Made by a program: the position numbers and the translations under genes. A stretch of 64,000 nucleotides of DNA. Origin: Flagellimonas meridianipacifica (GTDB taxonomy: Bacteria; Bacteroidota; Bacteroidia; Flavobacteriales; Flavobacteriaceae). The stretch's first letter is position 1, and each line of letters opens with the position of its first letter. Shown here piece after piece: positions 43,489 through 51,965 of the stretch. The notes below the pieces were generated by a model, which was given only the letters and a program-made list of their open reading frames with translations, did no database searches and was not told the DNA's origin. The stretch spans positions 1,426,001 through 1,490,000 of the forward strand of contig NZ_PVYX01000002.1 in assembly GCF_003001695.1 (NCBI RefSeq). The letters are read 5' to 3'.

Positions 43489-44685
43489 TTATGTTAGGCT
43501 TCTTGTTGGAATAAATGGGGCCTTAGCTCCCTCTTTCATTACATCTTTAGGTGACAATTGAACAAAACCATCGATGTTGGTAAGCCCAATTACATCCCCG
43601 GAACCTGTAGTTTTCACCTCTTCAGCCACAAGTGAGCCATTTTCGAAAGCTACTTGAACACCTTTAAAAAAAGTAAGGTCCGTTGAATTTTCCATAGATT
43701 CCTTTAAAAGTACTGTAAATACAGGGTTTTTTGCTCCTAAAGTTTTGTTAAGCCAAGGTTTAAAATAGACATGATAGTTCACGAAAGTGGATACTGGATT
43801 ACCGGGAAAAGCAAAAATAAACGTCTTATGGATATGGTGTATTCCAAACCAAAAAGGTTTTCCGGGGCGTTGTAAAACCCTATGGAATTCTTTTTGAACT
43901 CCTAATTTGTTCAAAATCTCGGGTAGGTAATCATATTTTCCTTTAGAAACTCCCCCACTTAAAATGAGTACATCTTTCTTCTCAATTTGCTCGGCAAGTT
44001 TCTTTTCAAGAATTTCTTTGTCATCCACTAGATGAAAAACATCTGCTGTCATCCCTTCTTTTTTTAATAAGCCTTGTACTGAATAACTGTTCGACTTCCG
44101 TATTTGAAAAGGCAAAGGCTCTTTGTCCACATCGACTAGTTCATCTCCCGTCGAAACTACGGCGACCTTGGGATTGACTTTTACCAAAACTTCATGTTTC
44201 CCTACAGATGCCAACACCCCAATTTCCGCAGCGGTGATTTTTACACCAGGCTTTAAGAGAGTAGCACCCTTTTCGAAATCGCTGGCTTGGTAGTGGATGT
44301 TTTGTCCTGGTTTCACCTTCTCTAGTAATTGAAAAGTATCCCCAACCCTTTCCAAATGCTCATACATGATGACAGTATCCGCATTTTTAGGAACCATGGC
44401 GCCGGTCATGATTTCAACACAATCTGTATGATTTTCCAAATTCAATTGAGGTGCACCCGCTTGGGCGATACCTACAATCTTGAACTGTTTCATCCCTTCG
44501 CTTAGCGCCTTGGAACTGACTGCAATACCATCTCTAGTCGACCTGTTAAAGGGTGGAAAATCCCTATCCGCAAGAACTGATTCTGCCAAAACACGATTGT
44601 AAGCTTCAGAAAAAGGAACTGTTTCAGTACCAAAATTCTGTTCATGTTTTAGAACAAATTCCAAGGCCAAATCAAAAGAAATCAT
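43489..44685 (-). CDS. moeA: Molybdopterin molybdenumtransferase
   Basis: 398 residues. MoeA inserts molybdate into adenylated molybdopterin. Motifs: FNRSTRDGIAV (about 44-54), GAMVPKNADTVIMYEHLER, VVSTGDELV and ILSGGVSKGKYD, then FAFPGNPVSTFV. The usual three-domain arrangement is complete. One base separates it from xdhC. Confidence 0.95.
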   Translation of the reverse strand: MISFDLALEFVLKHEQNFGTETVPFSEAYNRVLAESVLADRDFPPFNRSTRDGIAVSSKALSEGMKQFKIVGIAQAGAPQLNLENHTDCVEIMTGAMVPKNADTVIMYEHLERVGDTFQLLEKVKPGQNIHYQASDFEKGATLLKPGVKITAAEIGVLASVGKHEVLVKVNPKVAVVSTGDELVDVDKEPLPFQIRKSNSYSVQGLLKKEGMTADVFHLVDDKEILEKKLAEQIEKKDVLILSGGVSKGKYDYLPEILNKLGVQKEFHRVLQRPGKPFWFGIHHIHKTFIFAFPGNPVSTFVNYHVYFKPWLNKTLGAKNPVFTVLLKESMENSTDLTFFKGVQVAFENGSLVAEEVKTTGSGDVIGLTNIDGFVQLSPKDVMKEGAKAPFIPTRSLT

Positions 44686-44718
44686 AGTGCTGGATGTTGG
44701 TTAAAAAGGATGAGCCGA

Positions 44719-45780
44719 TTATTGTGTAAGAATTGAAAGCCGATTCATGCCACCCAAGATATTACAAAAAGTCAATTCTGGATGCGCTTTTTGAAGCTGC
44801 TCTATGGCGAGTTCGCTTCTTTTCCCCGATTGGCAAATTACATAAATAGGTGCTTTGGACTCTATTAGATTAAAGGGCAATTCCAATTCTTGCAGGGGAA
44901 CATTTATAGATTCCGCCAGATGGTTATGCTCAAACTCTTTTGGCGTTCTAACATCTAAAACTATCTGACTCTTATTTAATCGTTTTTGAGAAAAATCTTG
45001 GGCCGATATAGAATTTATAATACTGCAACCCGAGGACTCATAAGTCTCTCTAAGTTCCTTTATTGCCAGATTTTCAGGGTGGGTTTTGAATGCTATCTTT
45101 AGATAGTTTTGATGTAACCCATCAAACACCAATAATTTGCCCGAAAGCACCTTTCCTATTCCTGTGACTACCTTTATTGCTTCCAATGCTTGTAAATTTC
45201 CAATGATACCGGGGGTTACACCCAAAACGCCATTTTCATCACAATTGGGAATCTCTTCCACAGTCGGCATCTCTGGATAAAGACAACGATAGGTCGGTCC
45301 ACCTTTAAAATTAAAAACACTAACATGGCCTTCAAACCCATGCAGCGCTCCATAAACAAAAGGTTTATTTAAGACAACACAAGCATCGTTTATCAAATAT
45401 CTAGTGGGAAAATTGTCCGTAGCATCAAGAACAAGGTCGTACTCCTTGATAATTTCCAAGGCATTGTTCCTGGTTAAAAACGTATCATGTAGAATGAAAT
45501 TGGTCTCCGAATTCTGGGATTGCAGTTTGTTATGTGCAGTGTTCAATTTTGATTTTCCTACATCCTTTTCGGTATAAAGTATCTGACGCTGTAAATTATG
45601 ATAATCCACAATATCTTGGTCTATCAATCCCAAGGTTCCTACACCCATGGCATTTAAATATTGCAGCGCTGGTAGTCCCAAACCTCCCAATCCTACCACT
45701 AAAACTTTGGCTTCGGACAATTTTTGCTGTCCTACCTCTCCGAAATCGGATAAACTGGTTTGTCGCGTATACCTATCCAT
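44719..45780 (-). CDS. moeB: MoaD adenylyltransferase with rhodanese domain
   Basis: 353 residues. The ThiF/MoeB domain (1-240) activates the C-terminal Gly-Gly of MoaD with ATP: VLVVGLGGLGLPALQYLNAM, then NLQRQILY and DATDNFPTRYLIND. The C-terminal rhodanese domain (about 262-353) carries the persulfide Cys in VICQSGKRS, so the protein may both activate and thiolate MoaD. The first zinc Cys pair of E. coli MoeB is incomplete (GPTYRCLYP, one Cys) and the second pair is missing. Its start overlaps the end of mobA by 8 bases. Confidence 0.88.
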   Translation of the reverse strand: MDRYTRQTSLSDFGEVGQQKLSEAKVLVVGLGGLGLPALQYLNAMGVGTLGLIDQDIVDYHNLQRQILYTEKDVGKSKLNTAHNKLQSQNSETNFILHDTFLTRNNALEIIKEYDLVLDATDNFPTRYLINDACVVLNKPFVYGALHGFEGHVSVFNFKGGPTYRCLYPEMPTVEEIPNCDENGVLGVTPGIIGNLQALEAIKVVTGIGKVLSGKLLVFDGLHQNYLKIAFKTHPENLAIKELRETYESSGCSIINSISAQDFSQKRLNKSQIVLDVRTPKEFEHNHLAESINVPLQELELPFNLIESKAPIYVICQSGKRSELAIEQLQKAHPELTFCNILGGMNRLSILTQ

Positions 45781-46378
45781 CTTGTAATGCTTTCAAACGG
45801 GTTTTAGCTTGATCAAAATCTTCCCGAGAGTTGGCGTTGAAAAGAACATCATCTGTACTTGGATATACTTTATCAATTTCTGAGTTTCGTAAAAACTCGG
45901 TGGGACCTGAATTCTTTGATACTTCCAGAAACTCCTTTGCCTTCTCCAGTCCTTTTGGTTCCCAAATTGTAACTAAAGGTTCTGGGATATCTGTCTTTTT
46001 TGTAGCCATGGCAGTAGCACCTTTTAGAAGGTTTCTTTTGGCTATCAGAGTTTTAAGAGATTCTTTATCCATAAATGGTAAATCGCAGGCTAATACCAGC
46101 CAAGCAACCTTAGGATATGCTGCATGAGCACTCATGATGCCATTAAACGGGCCCTGATACCTATTTTTGTCGATAATAACATTGAACCTGCCTTCATTTG
46201 ACGAAACCTGGTCTTGTCTGATACTTAAATAAGAAGCTTCGCAAACCTGCTCCAATAAATTATACATACAAGCTTGTTGTTCACTTCCATGATAATTGAG
46301 AAGGCGCTTATCCGAACCCATGCGAGTGCTTCTACCACCGCCCAAAACTAATCCATAAAGCTTAGGTGTATTGCTCAT
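45773..46378 (-). CDS. mobA: Molybdenum cofactor guanylyltransferase
   Basis: 201 residues from ATG 46378 (an in-frame start at 46405 would overlap moaA). LVLGGGRSTRMGSDKRLLNY is the GTP-binding signature and LACDLPFMD the metal site. It converts Mo-molybdopterin to the guanine dinucleotide form. Its presence next to the MocA-like enzyme leaves open which dinucleotide the hydroxylase uses. Confidence 0.87.
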   Translation of the reverse strand: MSNTPKLYGLVLGGGRSTRMGSDKRLLNYHGSEQQACMYNLLEQVCEASYLSIRQDQVSSNEGRFNVIIDKNRYQGPFNGIMSAHAAYPKVAWLVLACDLPFMDKESLKTLIAKRNLLKGATAMATKKTDIPEPLVTIWEPKGLEKAKEFLEVSKNSGPTEFLRNSEIDKVYPSTDDVLFNANSREDFDQAKTRLKALQDG

Positions 46379-46394
46379 AGGTCCATGATTTGAA

Positions 46395-47381
46395 TCAACC
46401 TCCAATTGAGGTCATGGAGTTATCAAAAATGGTTTTAGCATGTTCATCCTGCGCCTCAAACCCTGTCTTTGCCCTGGAACCTATTGTGTTCAAAATCACG
46501 GAGTTCATTTCATCATCATTTTCGTTTGCCCTTACAATATCCCTCAGGTTTGCTTTAGGTTTACCATATAGACAGGTAATGACATCTCCAGTTGCGGTAA
46601 CGCGTAGTCGGTTACAGGTGCCGCAAAAAGTTCTGCTAAAGGAAGGAATAATTCCGAAAGTACTTTGGTGCCCTTTGATTTGGTAATTGATTGAGGTTGA
46701 TGTGGCAGGTGAAACCAATTTTTCAAATTCGTATTTGGTGGCAACATGGTCCAAAATGGCTTTGTAATTCCATTTTATGGTTGAAAAATTCTTGGAACCC
46801 CCATTAAAAGGCATTTCTTCCAGAAACCGAACAGAAACCTTATAATGTTTCATCACGTCTAGAATGGGAAGAATATCCTGCTCGTTTTGGCCATCCAAAA
46901 CGATGAAATTAATACGGACATTAAATCCTTCGGTAATTAATCGAATAAGATTATTGTGAACCGTATCAAATTGTTTTCTTCGTGTAATACGCTCAAAGGT
47001 CTCTCGATTGATTGAATCGAGGCTCACATTGATGTTGCGAATTCCCAATTCCTTCAATTCATCAATATAGGGACCAATTAGTGTTGCATTTGTCGTTACC
47101 GAAATGTCGTTCAGTCCTTCCATTTTGGACAAACTGCGCAACAAGACCATCAAATCCTTACGCACAAAAGGTTCTCCTCCTGTTATCCTTATTTTATCGA
47201 TTCCCAGATTTACAAGGGCTTTACTTACCCTTTCCAATTCTGGTATGCTCAATAATTTATCGTTTTTAACGAAGTTTATTCCTTCTGCTGGCATGCAATA
47301 ATTACAACGCAGGTTACAACGGTCCGTGACCGCTAAACGCAGGTAATTTATTTTTCTTCCGTGATTATCGATTAACGCCAT
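46395..47381 (-). CDS. moaA: GTP 3',8-cyclase
   Basis: 328 residues. Radical-SAM enzyme of the first molybdopterin step. The SAM cluster Cys are C22, C26 and C29 (DRCNLRCNYCM), RITGGEPFVRKDL follows, and the second cluster is in FCGTCNRLRV...ITCLYG. The protein ends with the Gly-Gly that is essential for MoaA. MoaC, its partner, is not in this operon. Confidence 0.97.
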   Translation of the reverse strand: MALIDNHGRKINYLRLAVTDRCNLRCNYCMPAEGINFVKNDKLLSIPELERVSKALVNLGIDKIRITGGEPFVRKDLMVLLRSLSKMEGLNDISVTTNATLIGPYIDELKELGIRNINVSLDSINRETFERITRRKQFDTVHNNLIRLITEGFNVRINFIVLDGQNEQDILPILDVMKHYKVSVRFLEEMPFNGGSKNFSTIKWNYKAILDHVATKYEFEKLVSPATSTSINYQIKGHQSTFGIIPSFSRTFCGTCNRLRVTATGDVITCLYGKPKANLRDIVRANENDDEMNSVILNTIGSRAKTGFEAQDEHAKTIFDNSMTSIGG

Positions 47382-47416
47382 AATACAATCCGCTTGAAAG
47401 ATACAAAACCCACTTA

Positions 47417-47671
47417 TTATCCTCCACTAACAGGTGGAATCAGGGCAATTTCATCATAAGAATTAATGATTTGCTCATCCTTGGCGTAGGCATTATTTAC
47501 GGCCACTGCCAATGAGGATAACTTGTTCAACTCGGGATAGGCATCGCCTAAAAATTGCCGCAATTCCCTTACCGTATTTGGAATTTTTTTCCCGGTTACG
47601 GATGTTGTGGGGACGGACAAAGTAGAACTACCCACAATATCCTTAGTTACCCCGAATAAAAGTATCGTCAT
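47417..47671 (-). CDS. moaD: Molybdopterin synthase sulfur carrier subunit
   Basis: 84 residues with ubiquitin-like fold: ILLFGVTKDIVGSS opening, LRQFLGDAYPELNKLSSLAV, AVNNAY, then DEIALIPPVSGG with the C-terminal Gly-Gly that is thiolated. Partner MoaE is not in this window. It is 4 bases after the large hydroxylase subunit gene. Confidence 0.93.
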   Translation of the reverse strand: MTILLFGVTKDIVGSSTLSVPTTSVTGKKIPNTVRELRQFLGDAYPELNKLSSLAVAVNNAYAKDEQIINSYDEIALIPPVSGG

Positions 47672-47675
47672 AATA

Positions 47676-49910
47676 TCAGCCTATAATCTCCTTCTCTGGA
47701 ACTTTTAGTAATTCAGGTGTTTTGGTAAATGGTTGAACGTAAAGTCTATTTCCTGTAGCAGCCTTGAGTGCATTGGCTACCGCACCTCCGGCAGGAGGTA
47801 GAGTGGGTTCACCCAATCCTGTAGGCGAATATTCGTTTTCCATCAAATAGGTTTCAACCACAGGTGCCTCTTTCATTCGTATTAGTCGATATCTATCAAA
47901 GTTATTGGCCGTTGGTTTCCCATCTTCAAATGCCAATTCTCCAAACATGGAGTGTCCAACCCCATCAATTACACCACCTTCAATTTGATTCATTGCCCCT
48001 AGAGGATTGACAACAATGCCGCAATCCACAACACAAGTAATCTTCTTAACTACTGGGCTTCCATTTTCAATCTCCACATCTGCAACTTCTGCAACATGGG
48101 TATTATGGCAGTAGTAGTTGACAAAACCTTGATACACGTTGCTGGGTTTAGTTCCCCATCCTGATTTTTCAACAGCCATTTTGATGACCTCTTTCATTCG
48201 GTCAGGAGAGTACTGGATGCGCTCGTCGTCTTCTGGCTTCACTTTATCCAATAAATCCAAACGCAACTGAATTTTATCAACTTCCATCATTTCGGCCAAC
48301 TCGTCAAAGAAACTTTGTTCTGCAAAAGCCAAAAAGTTGGTATACGGAGCACGCCATGCACCCGTAGTAATGTTACTTTTATAGCTGGCTACATCCACTT
48401 GATAATTTTCTATGGCACCAGCAGGGAAGAAATTGGGAATAAGCCCATACATATTATCGTTTACGGCTGCTTCCTTCAAATGGTATGCGGTCACTTTTCC
48501 ATCCTTAATTCCCGCCTTTATTCTGTATTTAATGGCCATTCGGTAGATTCCATCTTCCATGTCATCTTCTCGGGTATAAACTACTTTAACAGGCTTATTT
48601 ATGGTTTGGGATATTTCAGCAGCTTCGATGACAAAATCACCATAAAGCCTTCTACCAAAGCCACCACCCATACGTGTCATCTCCAACAGGATGTCCTTTT
48701 CCTCCCTACCCAGCATTTTGGCCACTAAACCGGCCTTCCAGGCTGGAGTCTGAATGGGTCCAACCAAATGCACCTTCTCAGAAGTTACATTGGCATAAAA
48801 ATTCATGGGTTCCATGCAGTTGTGCGGTAAAAAGGGTGATTCGTAAGTGCGTTCCAAAACTTGGTCCGCTTCGGCAAACGCCTTTTTGATATTTCCATCC
48901 GAACGCATGGTATTAAACTTGCTACCATCCAGTAAATCGGTCAGTATCTTATTGTGCTGCTCGGTACTTTCCATAGGAGTTTCCTCTTCCCAAGTAGCCT
49001 TAATGGCATCTTTTGCTTTAAAAGCCTGCCAAGTGGTTTTTGCTATTACCACCACCTTGTCACTAGAAGATATCTTGCTCGAAAAACTAGGGTCTTCCGC
49101 CAACAAGCTGCGTACTTTTTCTCCTATAGTAACAACATCGATTACCCCAGGCATATTTCTAGCTTCCGAATCATCAAAAGAAACTAGCTTATGTCCGAAA
49201 CTCGGAGGTCTTACCACAGCGGCATAGACCATGCCATCTGTTTTATAATCCAAACCGAATAATGGCTTGCCCGTTGTTATTTTATCAATATCCACATTAC
49301 CGGCATTTTTACCCATAATTTTGTAGTCCCTAGGCTTCTTCAATTCCACTTTCTCGGGAACTTCCAAGAGTGCTGCTTCGTTCACAACATCGCCGTAACC
49401 CAAGGTCTCTCCGGCGGCATTGGTAATTACACCCTCGCTCACGGAACACTCGGAAGGGTCCACGCCCCATCTCGCTGCAGCGGCACTTACCAGCATATGC
49501 TTAGCCTTAGCCCCTGTTTCTCTTAACGCATCCCATCCATGACGAATGGATTGGCTTCCCCCAGCTACTTGTCGGGTGTAGTTTTCCGTGTCCAAAATAC
49601 CTTGTTCCACATATACATCTTTCCAAGCCACGTCCAGTTCCTCAGCAATTATCATGGGCATGGAAGTCTTTACACCCTGACCAATTTCAGGATTTGGTGA
49701 AAATATGGTCACGGCACCATTTTCTGCAATTTTTATGAATGCATTGAAATCATTGTAATCCAGACTGGCTAGGTCAATGGTAGGTTCTGCTACTACTTTG
49801 GGTTTACACGAATTGAGAAGATTGAATCCAATTATCATTCCCCCTCCTGCCAGTGAAGAATTCCTTAAAAATGCTCTTCTACTTAGAGCGTTTGTTTTAT
49901 TTGATGACAT
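47676..49910 (-). CDS. Molybdenum hydroxylase large subunit (IorB-like), Tat-exported
   Basis: 744 residues. Tat signal SRRAFLRNSSLAGGGMIIGF at the N-terminus. The molybdopterin-binding domains carry FSPNPEIGQGVKTSMPMI, GGFGRRLYGDFVIEAA, GAWRAPYTNFLAFAEQSFFD and the active-site PTGLGEPTLPPAGG with its Glu. Family knowledge points to isoquinoline-1-oxidoreductase-like or aldehyde oxidases of the xanthine dehydrogenase family, exported with the folded cofactor. The substrate is unknown. Electron transfer goes through the iron-sulfur subunit encoded 29 bases upstream. Confidence 0.92.
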   Translation of the reverse strand: MSSNKTNALSRRAFLRNSSLAGGGMIIGFNLLNSCKPKVVAEPTIDLASLDYNDFNAFIKIAENGAVTIFSPNPEIGQGVKTSMPMIIAEELDVAWKDVYVEQGILDTENYTRQVAGGSQSIRHGWDALRETGAKAKHMLVSAAAARWGVDPSECSVSEGVITNAAGETLGYGDVVNEAALLEVPEKVELKKPRDYKIMGKNAGNVDIDKITTGKPLFGLDYKTDGMVYAAVVRPPSFGHKLVSFDDSEARNMPGVIDVVTIGEKVRSLLAEDPSFSSKISSSDKVVVIAKTTWQAFKAKDAIKATWEEETPMESTEQHNKILTDLLDGSKFNTMRSDGNIKKAFAEADQVLERTYESPFLPHNCMEPMNFYANVTSEKVHLVGPIQTPAWKAGLVAKMLGREEKDILLEMTRMGGGFGRRLYGDFVIEAAEISQTINKPVKVVYTREDDMEDGIYRMAIKYRIKAGIKDGKVTAYHLKEAAVNDNMYGLIPNFFPAGAIENYQVDVASYKSNITTGAWRAPYTNFLAFAEQSFFDELAEMMEVDKIQLRLDLLDKVKPEDDERIQYSPDRMKEVIKMAVEKSGWGTKPSNVYQGFVNYYCHNTHVAEVADVEIENGSPVVKKITCVVDCGIVVNPLGAMNQIEGGVIDGVGHSMFGELAFEDGKPTANNFDRYRLIRMKEAPVVETYLMENEYSPTGLGEPTLPPAGGAVANALKAATGNRLYVQPFTKTPELLKVPEKEIIG

Positions 49911-49939
49911 TTTTTCGTTTTAGAAGTGAATGGGAATAG

Positions 49940-50401
49940 TTATTCCATGTTCTCGGCAGCTTTCATTACTGCAGTTTTGATTCGAGTATAGGATGCACAG
50001 CGACAAATATTTCCGTGCATAGCATTTTTAACCTCATCCTCGGTAGGATTTGGATTGCTTTCCAAAAAAGCGGATGCAGTCATAATTTGTCCAGCCTGGC
50101 AATAACCACATTGGGGTACATCAACTTCTTTCCAAGCTTCCTGTACAGGGTGGGAACCGTCCTCTGAAAGACCCTCTATGGTTGTAATAGATTTTCCCTC
50201 AACCTGGGAAAGTGTTAATGAGCAACTTCGCATGGCTGTTCCATCAACATGAATGGTGCAGGCTCCACACTGCCCTATCCCACAACCATATTTTGTTCCC
50301 ACTAGCTCCATGTGGTCACGTAATACCCATAACACAGGAGTGTCTTCAGAAACATCGACAGTTTTGGAAGTTCCGTTTACTTTTAATTGATACGTTGGCA
50401 T
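49940..50401 (-). CDS. Molybdenum hydroxylase iron-sulfur subunit (IorA-like, 2x[2Fe-2S])
   Basis: 153 residues. The plant-ferredoxin-type cluster is in GTKYGCGIGQCGACTIHVDG, with a last Cys in MRSCSLT; the second cluster is in QCGYCQAGQIM and NICRCASYTRI. It passes electrons from the molybdenum centre. No signal peptide: it is likely co-exported with the Tat-targeted large subunit. First gene of the nine-gene operon. Confidence 0.95.
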   Translation of the reverse strand: MPTYQLKVNGTSKTVDVSEDTPVLWVLRDHMELVGTKYGCGIGQCGACTIHVDGTAMRSCSLTLSQVEGKSITTIEGLSEDGSHPVQEAWKEVDVPQCGYCQAGQIMTASAFLESNPNPTEDEVKNAMHGNICRCASYTRIKTAVMKAAENME

Positions 50402-50581
50402 AGTTTTTTGAATTGAGTGATTTCAAAAGAATTGTTCTTGAAGTTACCAAAATTTGGATGGATAGCTTCTTTTTTAACAAGAGCACCCATATTTTAACTT
50501 TTCTTTAATTTAATTATGAAAGCGACACACACTTTACGGTAGAATTTGACGTTGAGCAAATAGAACAAAGCTTAGAAGAAA
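50402..50581. other. Divergent promoter region of the molybdenum operon and the VWA lipoprotein gene
   Basis: 180 AT-rich bases that must hold promoters in both directions. TAGAATTTG at about 50539-50547 is a near -7 box for the plus-strand gene. No operator or riboswitch is evident. Confidence 0.4.
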
Positions 50582-51670
50582 ATGAAAAACCTCGTAATTT
50601 CTCTATTCCCTATTCTTTCTTTATTACTATTTGTTTCCTGCGGCAACGCAGATGATGACGTCAATTTTGACATCAATCAACGAGAATTGGGTCAAGGTGA
50701 AAATCCCGATGATTGTTTGGGTTTTGAAGAGAACGAACTTTTGCTGTCTATACAAAATCAAGAAACCTCGCTTCCTGGAAGAGTGTCTATACTTTTTAAA
50801 GTTTCTGACACCAATGGAAATCCTATTTCAGGACTTACGGCAAACCAATTCACCATTTACGAACAGGGTAGAAATGACGATTGCTTCAATACCATATCCG
50901 CTTCGGAGTCTTTAGCTAGAATTTCTCCTAATTCGCAAGTATTCAATAATAGTACACTTTTAGTGCTTGATTTGAGTAATAGCGTTTTGCAGGGAAGTTT
51001 GGAAGAGCTTAAAACAGCCGCAAGTAGCTTCGTGGAAAATGTAATTCCTTCCCCAGAAACAGAGTCATTTCAAATGGCCATCTATTGGTTTGACGGTGAA
51101 GATGAGTTACACTTGCTCAACCCGTTGACTTCTTCGGCAGAAGAGCTTACCGCTTCAATCAATGGAATTACGGAAAATATAAGCAGCGACCCTTCAACGG
51201 ACTTATACGGAGCGGTAATAAAGTCCACCGATATTGCTGAAGATTTAGTGGAACAAAACAATGAAAGTTCCATAGTTCGTGCGGCTTCTGTTGTTTTGTT
51301 TACGGACGGTACGGACCAGGCATCACGGTTTAGAGAACAGGATGCTCTGCGTGCAGTGAATGAAGCCAATCCAAACATTTCCTTTTTCACTATCGGTTTA
51401 GGTGCCGAAATTGATGTGGATGTCTTGAGTGACATTGGTAAAACCGCAAGTGTCTTTGCAGGTAACAAAGAAGAGCTTGAAGCCACATTCAATCAAATTT
51501 CACAACGGGTATCAGAACAGGCCAATAGTTTTTATTTGTTTGAATATTGCACCCCAAAACGGGATGGAAGCGGTGAGAACAATCTGGTCATTCAACTCAC
51601 CGATGGCGGTCTCCAAGGAGCTGTTCAGACCAAATTTAGGGCCGATGGTTTTACTGGCGGTTGCGAGTAG
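50582..51670 (+). CDS. VWA-domain lipoprotein
   Basis: 362 residues with lipobox LFVSC (C20). A strand-rich N-terminal part (40-115) is followed by a von Willebrand A domain (about 117-320) with MIDAS residues DLSNS at its start and FTDGTD later, so it can bind a divalent metal. The rest is a Cys-containing tail (EYCTPKRDG). Such surface lipoproteins usually mediate contacts. No obvious partner. Confidence 0.8.
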   Translation: MKNLVISLFPILSLLLFVSCGNADDDVNFDINQRELGQGENPDDCLGFEENELLLSIQNQETSLPGRVSILFKVSDTNGNPISGLTANQFTIYEQGRNDDCFNTISASESLARISPNSQVFNNSTLLVLDLSNSVLQGSLEELKTAASSFVENVIPSPETESFQMAIYWFDGEDELHLLNPLTSSAEELTASINGITENISSDPSTDLYGAVIKSTDIAEDLVEQNNESSIVRAASVVLFTDGTDQASRFREQDALRAVNEANPNISFFTIGLGAEIDVDVLSDIGKTASVFAGNKEELEATFNQISQRVSEQANSFYLFEYCTPKRDGSGENNLVIQLTDGGLQGAVQTKFRADGFTGGCE

Positions 51671-51797
51671 CCAGTCTTAGCTACATTCCTAATGTTTTCT
51701 AAAGTAGGGTTTCTGGCCCGAAAGTTGTTTTACATATAAACGACTAATCACTTACATCCTAAACTACGATACAGAAGTTTAACTCAAAAAAAATGCT

Positions 51798-51965
51798 ATG
51801 GATGTAATTAAAGAAATAATTGAAGGAAGTGCCGCAGGTGCTTTGGACAAAGGATTAAAAACGTTGGTGCTTTCCATTTTTGCCTCAATTGTGTTTACAC
51901 TTTTTGGAATGTTGGTTGTTTTACTCCGTTATGGAAATGAAATGAACATCCAATTTGGATACTAA
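51798..51965 (+). CDS. Small membrane protein, 55 residues
   Basis: ATG at 51798, stop 51963-51965. An amphipathic N-terminal helix (MDVIKEIIEGSAAGALDKGL) precedes one membrane segment (about 24-43, with SIFASIVFTLFGMLVVLL). The stop overlaps by four bases the stop of the convergent peptidase gene. No family recognised; the hydrophobic organisation and steady frame support a real gene. Confidence 0.55.
   Translation: MDVIKEIIEGSAAGALDKGLKTLVLSIFASIVFTLFGMLVVLLRYGNEMNIQFGY

Noticed and set aside
48315..49227. Plus-strand frames of 126-137 codons opposite the molybdenum hydroxylase gene
   Set aside because: Shadow frames opposite a conserved protein; no recognisable domain.
51082..51492. 136-codon minus-strand frame in the VWA lipoprotein gene
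   Set aside because: Ser-rich shadow; the VWA frame has signal peptide and MIDAS motif.
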